From the NCBI GenBank assembly GCA_900314295.1, contig OMUU01000177.1:1-44435 (forward strand): a stretch of DNA of 44,435 nucleotides. Direction: 5' to 3'. The position numbers were made by a program, and so were the translations under genes. Positions 36,541 to 44,435 of the stretch are shown piece after piece. The notes beneath the pieces were generated by a model. The model saw nothing but the letters and a program-made list of their open reading frames with translations, was not told where the DNA came from and did not search any database. Source of the stretch: an uncultured Lachnospiraceae bacterium. GTDB taxonomy: Bacteria; Bacillota; Clostridia; Lachnospirales; Lachnospiraceae. The stretch's first letter is position 1; every line of letters starts with the position of its first letter.

Positions 36541-36636
36541 AAACGAGATAAAACACGCTGCGCGAGTTATATCTTGCTATCGCGACGCTCGCCGCATCCG
36601 AATACTTCGCATTCGGATGCGGCTCACTGTTCGCGT
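36541..36636 (-). repeat. Terminator-associated repeat, copy E
   Basis: In minus sense it starts ACGCGAACAGTGAGC at the U-tract of the khpA terminator. Hairpin 1 is perfect (CGCATCCGAAT/ATTCGGATGCG), with the A-T pair in place of the G-C/C-G seen in copy D. The core and hairpin 2 follow; hairpin 2 has two unpaired changes. It lies between khpA and rimM inside a normally continuous operon. Confidence 0.9.
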
Positions 36637-36669
36637 AAAAAAGAGCCGCCGCAAAAGCAGCATCAGCCC
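36637..36669 (-). terminator. Terminator after khpA
   Basis: GGGCT...GCTGC pairs with GCGGC...GGCTC around TTTT (36643-36669, some G-U pairs), followed by six U residues. It lies about 70 bp after the khpA stop. Confidence 0.7.
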
Positions 36670-36738
36670 GAAAGAGATGCCCCTAAAACGACTGCTCTTA
36701 TGAATCATTTATCAGTCACCGCAAGCTGCCCATGCGAT

Positions 36739-36969
36739 TTACTCGATGATCTCGACTGTCACCTTTTTGTCGATCCGGGTAGCGGCTGTCTTCACCACAG
36801 AGCGGATTGCCTTTGCAATTCTGCCCTGTCGTCCGATGACCTTACCCATGTCCGCCGCTGCAACCTTGAGTTCAATTCGAAGGTCGTTGCCGTCTTCGAT
36901 CTCCGTGACAACCACTTCATCGGGATTATCTACAAGAGCTTTGGCGATTACTTCAACCAGCTCTTTCAC
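36739..36969 (-). CDS. khpA: KH-domain RNA-binding protein KhpA
   Basis: 76 aa, a single type-II KH domain with the loop VIGRQGRIAKAIRSVVKT. It binds RNA, and with KhpB/EloR influences cell division and elongation in streptococci. The start is GTG at 36969 behind GGAGGTGG. It sits directly after rpsP, the normal Firmicutes position. Confidence 0.95.
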   Translation of the reverse strand: MKELVEVIAKALVDNPDEVVVTEIEDGNDLRIELKVAAADMGKVIGRQGRIAKAIRSVVKTAATRIDKKVTVEIIE

Positions 36970-36996
36970 AAAAATCCACCTCCGGCTTGAATAGGA

Positions 36997-37242
36997 TTAC
37001 TTCTGGATTCCGGCAAGCTTGAAGATCTTCTCAACAACCGCTGTCGGCTGAGCGCCATTCTTCAGCCACTTCTGCGCAGCTTCCTCATCTACCTTGTAAA
37101 CGCTCGGATCCTTGGTCGGATCGTAGGTGCCGATCTCCTCGATGAATCTGCCGTCTCTCGGAGACTTTGCATCTGCTACTACGATTCTATAGAAAGGTGC
37201 CTTCTTCTGTCCCATTCTCTTCAGACGAATTTTAACTGCCAT
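36997..37242 (-). CDS. rpsP: 30S ribosomal protein S16
   Basis: 81 aa, full length. It starts [20 protein letters not shown] and contains [13 protein letters not shown], both diagnostic. TATGGAGG precedes the ATG. It follows ffh after 127 bp, with no obvious terminator or promoter between. Confidence 0.98.
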   Translation of the reverse strand: MAVKIRLKRMGQKKAPFYRIVVADAKSPRDGRFIEEIGTYDPTKDPSVYKVDEEAAQKWLKNGAQPTAVVEKIFKLAGIQK

Positions 37243-37369
37243 TGTTCTTTTCCTCCATAAAATAAAAATATTGAATATATTGTGGTTCTGTAATCTGTAA
37301 GGTTTCTCTCCCCCTGATTACTTCTATGAGAACAATCTTCCTCCTGCCGCAACGGATCTCTCCTTCACG

Positions 37370-38731
37370 TCAGAACGGAAAATTGAAGCCTCCCTTTCCA
37401 AACATGCCCCGCTTGCCGCGCTGCTTCATCATGCCGGGCATCTGCTTCATCATCTTACGGGTCTGGTCAAACTGCTTGATAAAACGGTTGACCTCTGAGA
37501 TGTCTACCCCTGCGCCGGCGGCGATTCTCCGCTTTCGGGAAATATTCATCAGATCGGGATTCGCCCGCTCCTTCGGCGTCATCGAACGAACGATCGCCTC
37601 TTTTCTGGCGAGATCCTTCTCATCAATCATCCCTTCCACTTCCTTCATCTTGCTCCCGGTCATTCCCGGCATCATGGAAAGAACGCTTGAGATACCGCCC
37701 ATATTCTTCATCTGCTCCATGCTCGTCATGTAGTCGTCGTAGGTGAACTGCGCCTTCCGGACACGCTGCTCCATCTCCCTGGCTTTCTCTTCATCGACGT
37801 TCGCCTGCGCCTTTTCGATCAGACTCAGGACATCGCCCATGCCGAGAATTCTGGAAGCCATGCGGTCAGGATAGAACTGCTGCAGTTCCTCCATCTTCTC
37901 TCCCATACCCACGTACAGGATCGGCTTTCCGCAGATGGAACGAATCGAAAGCGCCGAACCGCCCCTCGTGTCTCCATCGAGCTTGGTCAGTACCACTCCG
38001 TCGATGCCGACTTTGTCCTCAAAGGTCTTCGCCACGTTGACCGCTTCCTGTCCGGTCATGGCGTCGACCACCAGGATCGAGCAGTCAACCGTCACCGCTT
38101 CCCGGATGGCTACCAGCTCTTCCATCATGGATTCATCGATCTGCAGACGGCCTGCCGTATCCAGGATAACCACGTTGTACCCGTTGCTTCTGGCGTGTTC
38201 ATAGGCCGCCTTCGAAATGTCCACCGGCTTTGCCTTGCTGCCCATCGAAAAGACATCGACGCCGACCTTTCCGCCGTTCGTCTGCAGCTGTTCAATCGCA
38301 CCCGGACGATACACATCACAGGCCGCCAGAAGAGGTTTTCTGCCCTTCTGCTTCAGCTTGCCCGCCAGCTTCGCGGCGGTTGTCGTCTTACCGGAGCCCT
38401 GAAGACCGATCATCATGAGAACCGTTATCTGAGAAGCCGGCTTCAAAGGAAGCTCGGTCGTCTCAGAGCCCATCAGATTGACAAGCTCGTCATTTACGAT
38501 CTTAACCACCATCTGCCCGGGATTCAGTCCGTTCATGACATCCTGACCGATTGCCTTCTCTTCCACGGTCTTCGTAAACTTACGAACGACCTTGAAATTG
38601 ACATCCGCCTCCAGAAGCGCCATCTTCACTTCCTTCAGCGCGGCGTGGACATCCTCCTCCGTCAGCTTACCCTTGCTCCGAAGGTTTCGAAACACATTCT
38701 GAAGTTTATCGGTTAAGCTTTCAAATGCCAT
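37370..38731 (-). CDS. ffh: Signal recognition particle protein Ffh
   Basis: 453 aa. It binds signal sequences of nascent membrane and secreted proteins and docks with FtsY. The N domain is followed by the G domain: GLQGSGKTTT, DTAGRLQID and TKLDGDTRGG. The methionine-rich M domain includes MSLMPGM-like SSVLSMMPGM and RGMFGKGG. The length is standard. It follows ylxM, its usual partner. Confident. Confidence 0.98.
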   Translation of the reverse strand: MAFESLTDKLQNVFRNLRSKGKLTEEDVHAALKEVKMALLEADVNFKVVRKFTKTVEEKAIGQDVMNGLNPGQMVVKIVNDELVNLMGSETTELPLKPASQITVLMMIGLQGSGKTTTAAKLAGKLKQKGRKPLLAACDVYRPGAIEQLQTNGGKVGVDVFSMGSKAKPVDISKAAYEHARSNGYNVVILDTAGRLQIDESMMEELVAIREAVTVDCSILVVDAMTGQEAVNVAKTFEDKVGIDGVVLTKLDGDTRGGSALSIRSICGKPILYVGMGEKMEELQQFYPDRMASRILGMGDVLSLIEKAQANVDEEKAREMEQRVRKAQFTYDDYMTSMEQMKNMGGISSVLSMMPGMTGSKMKEVEGMIDEKDLARKEAIVRSMTPKERANPDLMNISRKRRIAAGAGVDISEVNRFIKQFDQTRKMMKQMPGMMKQRGKRGMFGKGGFNFPF

Positions 38732-38770
38732 ACCATCTGCTCCTCATATCATGCGGCGTCCCGCCCGGGT

Positions 38771-39133
38771 TTACAGCTCCTTAAGGATCGACGAGGAAAT
38801 CCCGTGAATCCTCTCCATGCGGCGATTCATCTCCGAGCTATCCGCCCGATTGTCCGCGTCCCCGGTATCCGTCAGCTTCTGAATCTCCCTGACATTGTTC
38901 CGGATCTTCAGAAACTTCTCCACGAGGTGAAGTCTCTGCTCATAATCCTCCAGAATTCTGTCACACCGCTTCATCAGATCGTGCACGCCCTGGCGGCTGA
39001 TTCCTTCATCTCTGGCCACCTCTGCCGCAGAATAATCATCAAAGTTGATCTCGGAGTAAATCCGTCTCTGGTGCTCTGTCAGAAGCTCGCCGTAAAAATC
39101 AAACAAATACGATTTCTCTACAAACTCTTCCAT
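38771..39133 (-). CDS. ylxM: YlxM family (UPF0122) helix-turn-helix protein
   Basis: 120 aa from the ATG at 39133. It resembles sigma-70 region 4: LLTEHQRRIYSEINFDDYSAAEVARDEGISRQGVHDLM is a helix-turn-helix. In Streptococcus YlxM aids SRP function, and the gene nearly always precedes ffh. It starts behind AGGAGA. A consensus promoter lies just upstream, so ylxM heads the SRP/ribosome operon. Confidence 0.94.
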   Translation of the reverse strand: MEEFVEKSYLFDFYGELLTEHQRRIYSEINFDDYSAAEVARDEGISRQGVHDLMKRCDRILEDYEQRLHLVEKFLKIRNNVREIQKLTDTGDADNRADSSEMNRRMERIHGISSSILKEL

Positions 39134-39160
39134 CGCAAATCCGGATCTCCTGTCCTGCAA

Positions 39161-39193
39161 TATAAAAACGGGCACGTTTTTTAAACGTACCCG
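39161..39193 (-). terminator. Hairpin with U-tract at the ylxM transcript start
   Basis: CGGGTACGTTT pairs with AAACGTGCCCG (39169-39193), followed by TTTTTATATT. It can end transcription of the LysR gene at 39.3 kb, but it also lies at the predicted first bases of the ylxM-ffh transcript. Confidence 0.75.
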
Positions 39194-39196
39194 CTT

Positions 39197-39225
39197 ATCC
39201 TACACAATTTAATGAGCTGTGTCAA
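39197..39225 (-). promoter_or_regulatory. Promoter of ylxM-ffh operon
   Basis: Perfect TTGACA (39220-39225), 17 bp, TAGGAT (39197-39202) in minus sense. The -35 is part of a GTCAAGT/ACTTGAC palindrome (39222-39241 region), a possible operator. Confidence 0.75.
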
Positions 39226-39302
39226 GTGTTTTTACTTGACTAATCTAATTCTGACCAGATACCCCGGGGCAACGATCCCCTCTTCATGGTACAGCAGAGC
39301 TT

Positions 39303-40184
39303 TTATATCTTATCCATAAAATACCGCAGCAATGGATTCACGTCTTTTTCCGGGTATACGATCTCCAGCTTCTCCCGATAGTCTCCCGTATCAAGTGGTA
39401 TATACGCAAGATTGATATTGATCTGCGGCTTAAAGACATCGAATTCCGGCACAATCGCAATGCCGATTCCCGCCGCTACAAAGATGAGGATATTCTCGAT
39501 ATCATCCGTGACCTGCGCGACGTTCTTCATGATCTCCGTGTTCAGAAACGGATGCGGAGGAATCTCCGCGTTTGCCGGAGCTTCAAGCTTGAAATCATGA
39601 AGAATCAGCTTCTCGTACTGGAGCTGACGTAATTCCACCTTCCGCATACCGGACAGATAATGATCCGTCGGAACCACCACGTAATACGGATACTCTCCGA
39701 TGGTTTTTGAAATACTGTTCGAATATCGAAGAAGTGGATTTTTTACATTAAAAATAATATCGTATCTGCCGTTCAGATAATCATCGTGCAGGTTTACCGC
39801 ATTGTCACGGTTCAGGGAAATCCGAATGCCCGGATAATCCGAGCGGAATTCCTGTACTGTTCCGGGAAAGCGCGACATCTCCATTCCCTGCAAATACCCG
39901 ATCCGCAATTCTCCGCTCATGCCGTCCCGTGTGGCGTGCACCTTTTCGAGCGCATCATAGTACTTGGCTACCATCATTTCTGCGTCCTGCACCAGCGTTT
40001 CTCCCGCCGGGGTTAAACGTATTTTATTATTGCTGCGCAGAAACAATTCCGTATCGAATTCCTCTTCCAGCGCACGGATCTGCTGCGTCACCGCCGACTG
40101 CGAAATAAAGAACTGCCGTGCCGTCTTTGTAAAGCTCAACGTCTGAGCCGCCGTCAGAAAATATTCCAGCTGACGAATTGTCAC
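39303..40184 (-). CDS. LysR-family transcriptional regulator
   Basis: 293 aa from a GTG at 40184, behind GAGGGGGTG (product MTIRQLEYFLTAAQTLSF). The winged helix-turn-helix is residues 1-60 (TARQFFISQSAVTQQIRALEEEF) and the effector domain is about 88-293. It is transcribed away from the YczE-type gene, the standard LysR arrangement. A dyad in the shared spacer is the likely binding site. The inducer is unknown. Confidence 0.94.
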   Translation of the reverse strand: MTIRQLEYFLTAAQTLSFTKTARQFFISQSAVTQQIRALEEEFDTELFLRSNNKIRLTPAGETLVQDAEMMVAKYYDALEKVHATRDGMSGELRIGYLQGMEMSRFPGTVQEFRSDYPGIRISLNRDNAVNLHDDYLNGRYDIIFNVKNPLLRYSNSISKTIGEYPYYVVVPTDHYLSGMRKVELRQLQYEKLILHDFKLEAPANAEIPPHPFLNTEIMKNVAQVTDDIENILIFVAAGIGIAIVPEFDVFKPQININLAYIPLDTGDYREKLEIVYPEKDVNPLLRYFMDKI

Positions 40185-40260
40185 AATCGCACCCCCTCTA
40201 TCAGTCGATCGAGTTCCTCTTGTCATAACTTTTTCTTATGCATCTCATGTATTTTCCTGT

Positions 40261-40289
40261 TTGCCAACCAATCCATCGCTTCTTATGAT
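40261..40289 (+). promoter_or_regulatory. Promoter of the YczE-type gene
   Basis: TTGCCA (40261-40266), 17 bp, TATGAT (40284-40289). The -10 box lies in the centre of a perfect dyad. Confidence 0.75.
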
Positions 40290-40294
40290 AAGAA
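40280..40294. promoter_or_regulatory. Candidate LysR operator
   Basis: The perfect 15-bp palindrome TTCTTATGATAAGAA contains the T-N11-A form typical of LysR sites and covers the -10 box. A second half-site, TTCTTATG, is at about 40232-40240 near the regulator gene. Binding is inferred. Confidence 0.6.
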
Positions 40295-40373
40295 AGTTGA
40301 TAAAAAACTCTGGTGTAAAACCAATGGCTTTATCCAATTACTTTATTCAATCGCTTTATTCAGGAGGTTTTTT

Positions 40374-41057
40374 ATGCGTCATATCCCACTCATTAAAAGA
40401 TATCTGTATTTCATCCTCGGGCTTTTCGTGAATTCCCTCGGCGTCGCTTTTATCACCTATGCCCGCCTTGGAACCTCACCGATTTCCAGCATACCCTATG
40501 TTCTGAGCCTGAAGTACCCGATTACACTCGGCGGCTTTACCATCCTGTTCAGCCTCCTTCTGGTCGCGCTTCAGCTCCTCCTTCTCCGAAAAAACTATCA
40601 GCCGATTCAGCTCCTTCAGATTCCGGTCTCCATCCTTTTCGGATATTTTATTGATTTTTCCATGAAATATCTGCTCTTCTGGCTGAATCCGCAGCAGTAT
40701 CTGATGAAAATCCTCAGCCTTCTGATCGGCTGCCTAATCCTTGCCTTCGGCGTATCCATGGAATTCACGGCCAATGTCATCATGCTGCCGGGTGAAGGCG
40801 TCGCAACCGCCCTGCATCAGATCACCGGAAAAGAAGCGGGAAGTGTAAAAATCATCGTTGATGTAAGCATGATGGTTTCCGCGGTTATTCTCTCCCTGGT
40901 TCTCTTCCACGGTGTCAACGGCGTGCGCGAGGGAACGGTGATCTCTGCCATTATCGTCGGTTATATTGCCCGTCAGTTCTGCAGACTTCTCAATCCGATC
41001 ATGGAGAGATGGTTCTACTCTACCGCCCGATCTGTCGAGGCCGGTTCCGAGAGCTGA
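40374..41057 (+). CDS. YczE/YitT-type integral membrane protein
   Basis: 227 aa with five or so membrane helices, matching the YczE/YyaS/YitT group. Conserved features are NSLGVAFITYARLGTSPISS near the N terminus, and a middle segment ILFGYFIDFSMK. The function of the family is uncertain (suggested transport or membrane regulation). It is divergent from the LysR gene that probably controls it. The AGGAGG lies 6 bp before the ATG. Its last 43 bp overlap the MATE gene end on the other strand. Confidence 0.88.
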   Translation: MRHIPLIKRYLYFILGLFVNSLGVAFITYARLGTSPISSIPYVLSLKYPITLGGFTILFSLLLVALQLLLLRKNYQPIQLLQIPVSILFGYFIDFSMKYLLFWLNPQQYLMKILSLLIGCLILAFGVSMEFTANVIMLPGEGVATALHQITGKEAGSVKIIVDVSMMVSAVILSLVLFHGVNGVREGTVISAIIVGYIARQFCRLLNPIMERWFYSTARSVEAGSES

Positions 41058-42466
41058 CGAATCCACGTATAGGAATACACCTTGTGCGTGACCGTAAAGC
41101 ATTTTAAAACCTGATCTATGTTCAGGCAGAGAACGATTGCCCAGAACGGCCAGTGCAGCAGAAAGCACCCGATCAGTCCCAGAGGAACGACAAATACCCA
41201 GCTGTACACGATATCACTGATCATAGAATACCTGGTATCGCCGCCCGCTCGAATAATTCCCATCTGCTCCGGCATCTGAAAGGACATGCCGATCGCGATG
41301 AACGCCTGGATCGTCATCTGTGTCACCGCATAAGCATAAGCCGTCGGAGTAAGCTTATAAAAAGAAAGCACCGGATAGCGAATCACAAGAAGAACCACAC
41401 AGGCGGTGCAGCCCACCAGCAGAAAAATCAACTGCAGAGAATGCACCATCTGCCGGAGCTGTCCGGTCTTTCCACTGCCGACCGTTTTTCCGATGTGCAC
41501 TCCGGCAGCGGAAGAAGCTCCGACCGGAATCATCTTTACGTACTGGAAGAACGTTCCCGCGACACCGGAGGCCGCCAGCGCATCACTGGACAGATGCCCG
41601 AAAATCACGGTCTGTATGGCAACCGCACTTGCAAAAACAATGGCCGATACCACGCACGGGATCGCCACCTTCAGGTACCGTGAAAAGATTTCCCGACGCA
41701 GACGGAACATCTTCGCCACGGTCAGCCGCATGGGAACCTTTCTGCTTTTTTTGCAGTAAATCAAAATAATCACAAGTCCGGTGATATTTGCCGTCAGCGT
41801 CCCGACCGCCGCACCGTGAATACCCATTTCCGGGAAACCGAAATGTCCGTAAATCAGGCAGTAATTTATTCCAGCATTAATCACCAGCTCCACACACGAC
41901 AGCACAAAAGCAATTTGAACGATCTGTACACTTCGCAGGGTTGATAAGATCAGGTTTGTCACAATAAAGATCAGGTATGTATAGCGAATAATCGACAGAT
42001 AGGAAACACCCATCCGGATAATCTCCGGATCATTCGTAAAAATCCCGACCATCCGGTCCGGGACCAAAAAAGCAGTCAGCGTCAATGCTCCTCCGATCAA
42101 GATCCCACACACCATTGCCGTTCCCGAAATTCTCTGAATCGTATCGGTATCCTGCTTACCCCAGTACTGGCTCGACAGAATCACCACGCCTTCCCCCAGA
42201 CCCATGACCGTAAATTGCTGAAGAATGTACTGAATCTGGTTGCACGCTGCCGCCGCCGACAGCGCTGCCTGGCTGTAACCTCCCAGCATGATGTTGTCCG
42301 CCACATTCACCGAATAGGTAATGATATTCTGAAGAACAAGAAGAAGCATCATCGCAAAAAAAGACCGGTAAAACTCCCTGTTATGGAGGAATAACGTCTT
42401 ATTCTCCTCCCCTTTCCCGGCAAATCCCGCCTGCGTTCCTTTCATAATTATGCGTTCCTTTTTCAT
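41015..42466 (-). CDS. MATE family multidrug/Na+ antiporter
   Basis: 483 aa, twelve predicted membrane helices in two six-helix halves, as in MATE exporters that expel cationic drugs with Na+ or H+ entry. Typical positions are SVNVADNIMLGGYSQAALSA in helix 2 and the mirrored SSDALAASGVAGTFFQY in the second half. The first ATG (42466) has AGGAG at 12 bp; a second at 42445 has AAGGA at 10 bp, and either could be used. The substrate is unknown. A Na+ dependence would fit the Na+ cycle inferred from Rnf and the ATPase, but that is only a suggestion. Confidence 0.93.
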   Translation of the reverse strand: MKKERIIMKGTQAGFAGKGEENKTLFLHNREFYRSFFAMMLLLVLQNIITYSVNVADNIMLGGYSQAALSAAAACNQIQYILQQFTVMGLGEGVVILSSQYWGKQDTDTIQRISGTAMVCGILIGGALTLTAFLVPDRMVGIFTNDPEIIRMGVSYLSIIRYTYLIFIVTNLILSTLRSVQIVQIAFVLSCVELVINAGINYCLIYGHFGFPEMGIHGAAVGTLTANITGLVIILIYCKKSRKVPMRLTVAKMFRLRREIFSRYLKVAIPCVVSAIVFASAVAIQTVIFGHLSSDALAASGVAGTFFQYVKMIPVGASSAAGVHIGKTVGSGKTGQLRQMVHSLQLIFLLVGCTACVVLLVIRYPVLSFYKLTPTAYAYAVTQMTIQAFIAIGMSFQMPEQMGIIRAGGDTRYSMISDIVYSWVFVVPLGLIGCFLLHWPFWAIVLCLNIDQVLKCFTVTHKVYSYTWIRQLSEPASTDRAVE

Positions 42467-42520
42467 CCGACTCTGCCACTCCTTCGTTATTATCCTTCTT
42501 TAGAACGAAATCCCAAACAT

Positions 42521-42577
42521 AAAGAGACTTTCGCACAAGCCCTTCTTGTGCCAGGGCTTGTGCGTCAGTCTCTCTTT
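42521..42577 (-). terminator. Terminator of the binding-protein gene
   Basis: GCACAAGCCC pairs with GGGCTTGTGC, extended by AGAGACT/AGTCTCT, forming a 20-bp interrupted stem. U-rich TTTATGTTT follows in minus sense. It lies about 100 bp after the stop at 42674. Confidence 0.85.
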
Positions 42578-42673
42578 GTATTTTAACTCGTGTCTTCTAT
42601 TTTATCAGGCATCCGGGTGTTCTGCAACGGGCTTAACCGAATGCTTACAGATTGTCAAAGGAAGTCGTTATGG

Positions 42674-44359
42674 TTATTCTGCGTAGAAGGTTGTCATATC
42701 CGGCCATCCTCTCTCCATAGTTGTAATTCCTTTCAGATTCGGAGCCAGGATTACGCTGTACTGCTCTTCGAACAGATCTTCCACATAATCGTTTTCTTTA
42801 AATGTCTGTTCGATCTGTGCCAGCTCATCTTTTGCCTTATCCTCATCGGTCTCTGACAGCGCTTCTGCGATGGACTGATCGATCTCATCTGTGGTCCATT
42901 TCGGTCCACCGATGCAATAATTCAGGTTTGCCGTGCGGAATGCCGTAAAAGCAGTCGGCGTCCGAACAAATTCATCCGACCCCACAAAGATAATATCATA
43001 GGTACCGTTAAAAGCATCCTGTACAAACTGCGGAGTATCTGCCGTATTAACCGTCAGAGTGATTCCTGCTTCTCTAAGCTGATCCTGAACAGCCGTTGCA
43101 AGTGTTGTGCCATCTGCAGTCGTAACGGTTGAAATCTCAAGTCCGTCAGGATAACCGGCTTCTGCGAGGAGCTGCTTTGCTTTTTCGATATCTCTTGTGC
43201 GTTCCCCTTCTTTATAGGTATCGGTATGGTATTTACTGCTGTTTGCAAACCATCCGGTCGCTACACCGGAATAGCCGGCAGTTCCGATCTGTGCAATTGC
43301 ATTAAAGTCAAGTGCGGCCTGAATTGCCTCACGAACCTTCTGGTCCTTGCATGCGCCGTCGCGCAGATTATAGTACAGATGGTGCACCTGTCCAAATCCA
43401 TAGATCTTAACCTGAACAGCCGGATTGCCCGCATAGGTAGCAGCCTGAGATACCGGCATCTGCATGGCAACCTGGGCATTTCCTGCTTCTACTGCCATCT
43501 CACGCGCCGCCGGATCCTGCGTGAAGACGAATTTAATCGTCTTGTAATATCCCACATAATCCGGATCCCAGTAGTTTTCGTTTCTCTCTACAGTAACAGA
43601 TTCTCCACGAACCCAATCGGAAAATTTATATCGGCCACATCCCATAACCGGTGCATTCACCACGGCATCAATACCGCCGGCTGCATTAACCTCATCTTCA
43701 CTGATAATCCCGAAGTTCGACCACGCCAGCATATACAGTATATCAGGATCGGCTTCCTTGAGCCCCAGGGTGAAGGAATGCTCGTCATTGACGGCAGTCG
43801 TCTCTGGATCAATATAGCGCCCGGTATCTGTATTGGCACTGTTTGCGGCAAGTGTCTGGAACGTATATACACAATCCTCTGGTGTCAGAGGGGAACCATC
43901 CGTCATCGTTACATCATCCCGGAGAGTGAAGCGGATATGATTACTGTCTGTCCAATCCCAGTCCGTTGCCAGGCTTGGAAGTACTTCTTTCTTATCGTCA
44001 CTCAGTTTTACCAGGCGATCCATGATGGTGTTATCAATAATCTGGATCTCATTTTCCATTTTTCCCGTTCCTGCCCAAAGACCGGATGGTTCTGACTGAC
44101 ACGATACAACAAGCGTCTCATCTGTCTTTTTTGTATTTGCAGGATCCATGGCGATTGCTGAAATATCCGAAAGTGCATCACCGCTTCCGGATGCCACAGA
44201 TGATGCCTCTGCAGATTCCCCGGACGCAGCCTTTGATGCCGAGACAGCGGCTCCGGTACTAGAGGACGCCTTATCCGTCTTCCCCGTACTTCCGCATGCG
44301 GACATAGAAACAGCCGTCAGAACTGCCAGTCCAAAACTGATCATTCTTCTGTACTTCAT
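42674..44359 (-). CDS. ABC transporter substrate-binding lipoprotein (family 5)
   Basis: 561 aa. An oligopeptide/nickel-type extracellular solute-binding protein. The signal peptide is residues 1-21 and the lipobox is SMSAC with C22 as the lipidated cysteine. A Ser/Ala/Gly-rich linker runs to about residue 70. The SBP_bac_5 domain shows WTDSNHIRFTLRDDVTMTDGSPLTPEDCVYTFQ and a C-terminal ligand-pocket region. The permease and ATPase genes are not in the window and would be upstream of 44359 or elsewhere. The exact ligand is unknown. GGGAGG lies before the ATG. Upstream, TACAAT near 44398 may be a -10 box, but no clear -35 pairs with it. Confidence 0.94.
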   Translation of the reverse strand: MKYRRMISFGLAVLTAVSMSACGSTGKTDKASSSTGAAVSASKAASGESAEASSVASGSGDALSDISAIAMDPANTKKTDETLVVSCQSEPSGLWAGTGKMENEIQIIDNTIMDRLVKLSDDKKEVLPSLATDWDWTDSNHIRFTLRDDVTMTDGSPLTPEDCVYTFQTLAANSANTDTGRYIDPETTAVNDEHSFTLGLKEADPDILYMLAWSNFGIISEDEVNAAGGIDAVVNAPVMGCGRYKFSDWVRGESVTVERNENYWDPDYVGYYKTIKFVFTQDPAAREMAVEAGNAQVAMQMPVSQAATYAGNPAVQVKIYGFGQVHHLYYNLRDGACKDQKVREAIQAALDFNAIAQIGTAGYSGVATGWFANSSKYHTDTYKEGERTRDIEKAKQLLAEAGYPDGLEISTVTTADGTTLATAVQDQLREAGITLTVNTADTPQFVQDAFNGTYDIIFVGSDEFVRTPTAFTAFRTANLNYCIGGPKWTTDEIDQSIAEALSETDEDKAKDELAQIEQTFKENDYVEDLFEEQYSVILAPNLKGITTMERGWPDMTTFYAE

Positions 44360-44435
44360 CCTGTTTTCCTCCCTTTATTAGCATTTACGTTCTTAATTGT
44401 ATTTAGTTTTCGATACCGTCCGCGAACTTTTCATA

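Overview
The window reads as chromosome of an anaerobic Clostridia bacterium, most likely Lachnospiraceae-like. Supporting signs are a six-gene Rnf complex in the clostridial order C-D-G-E-A-B, a bacterial V-type ATPase operon, a four-subunit 2-oxoacid:ferredoxin oxidoreductase, the Firmicutes block ylxM-ffh-rpsP-khpA-rimM-trmD-rplS-lepB-rbgA-rnhB-yraN, and strong AGGAGG ribosome binding sites. Genus cannot be fixed from the sequence. There are no rRNA or tRNA genes, no CRISPR array and no transposase gene.

Region by region. (1) 1-5.4 kb: rnfCDGEAB on the minus strand behind a clear sigma-A-type promoter. (2) 5.5-14.5 kb: a V-ATPase operon, minus strand, order G/H-I-K-E-C-F-A-B-D; the K rotor subunit keeps the residues that bind Na+ in Enterococcus hirae NtpK. 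Rnf and the ATPase side by side form an energy-coupling block: ferredoxin:NAD+ oxidoreduction builds an ion gradient that the ATPase spends or makes. (3) 14.5-15.5 kb: no recognisable gene, but a complete orphan transcription unit (consensus promoter, about 470 nt, strong terminator) holding only tiny ORFs. (4) 15.5-21 kb: an aldo/keto reductase, a LysR regulator, and the por operon (gamma-delta-alpha-beta), whose gamma gene is broken by an internal deletion plus frameshift. (5) 21-24.5 kb: a small orphan protein, a MITE-like element, and a second aldo/keto reductase. (6) 23.5-28 kb: gpsA, plsY, der and a DUF512 PDZ/radical-SAM protein; prs diverges from the last. (7) 29.5-39.2 kb: the translation/secretion block, with an extra zinc-ribbon repeat protein between rimM and trmD and a TrmD carrying about 150 additional C-terminal residues. 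(8) 39.3-44.4 kb: a LysR regulator divergent from a YczE/YitT-type membrane protein, a MATE transporter, and an oligopeptide-type binding lipoprotein.

The most distinctive non-gene signal is a dispersed repeat of about 100 bp (five copies plus a remnant). Every copy whose start is visible begins at the U-tract of an intrinsic terminator and lies in the same orientation as that terminator. Its two hairpins show paired substitutions between copies. A second repeat family (14.6 and 21.7 kb) has terminal inverted repeats. Together with the orphan transcript these are the best candidates for undescribed biology here; the protein-coding content is otherwise largely housekeeping and energy metabolism.
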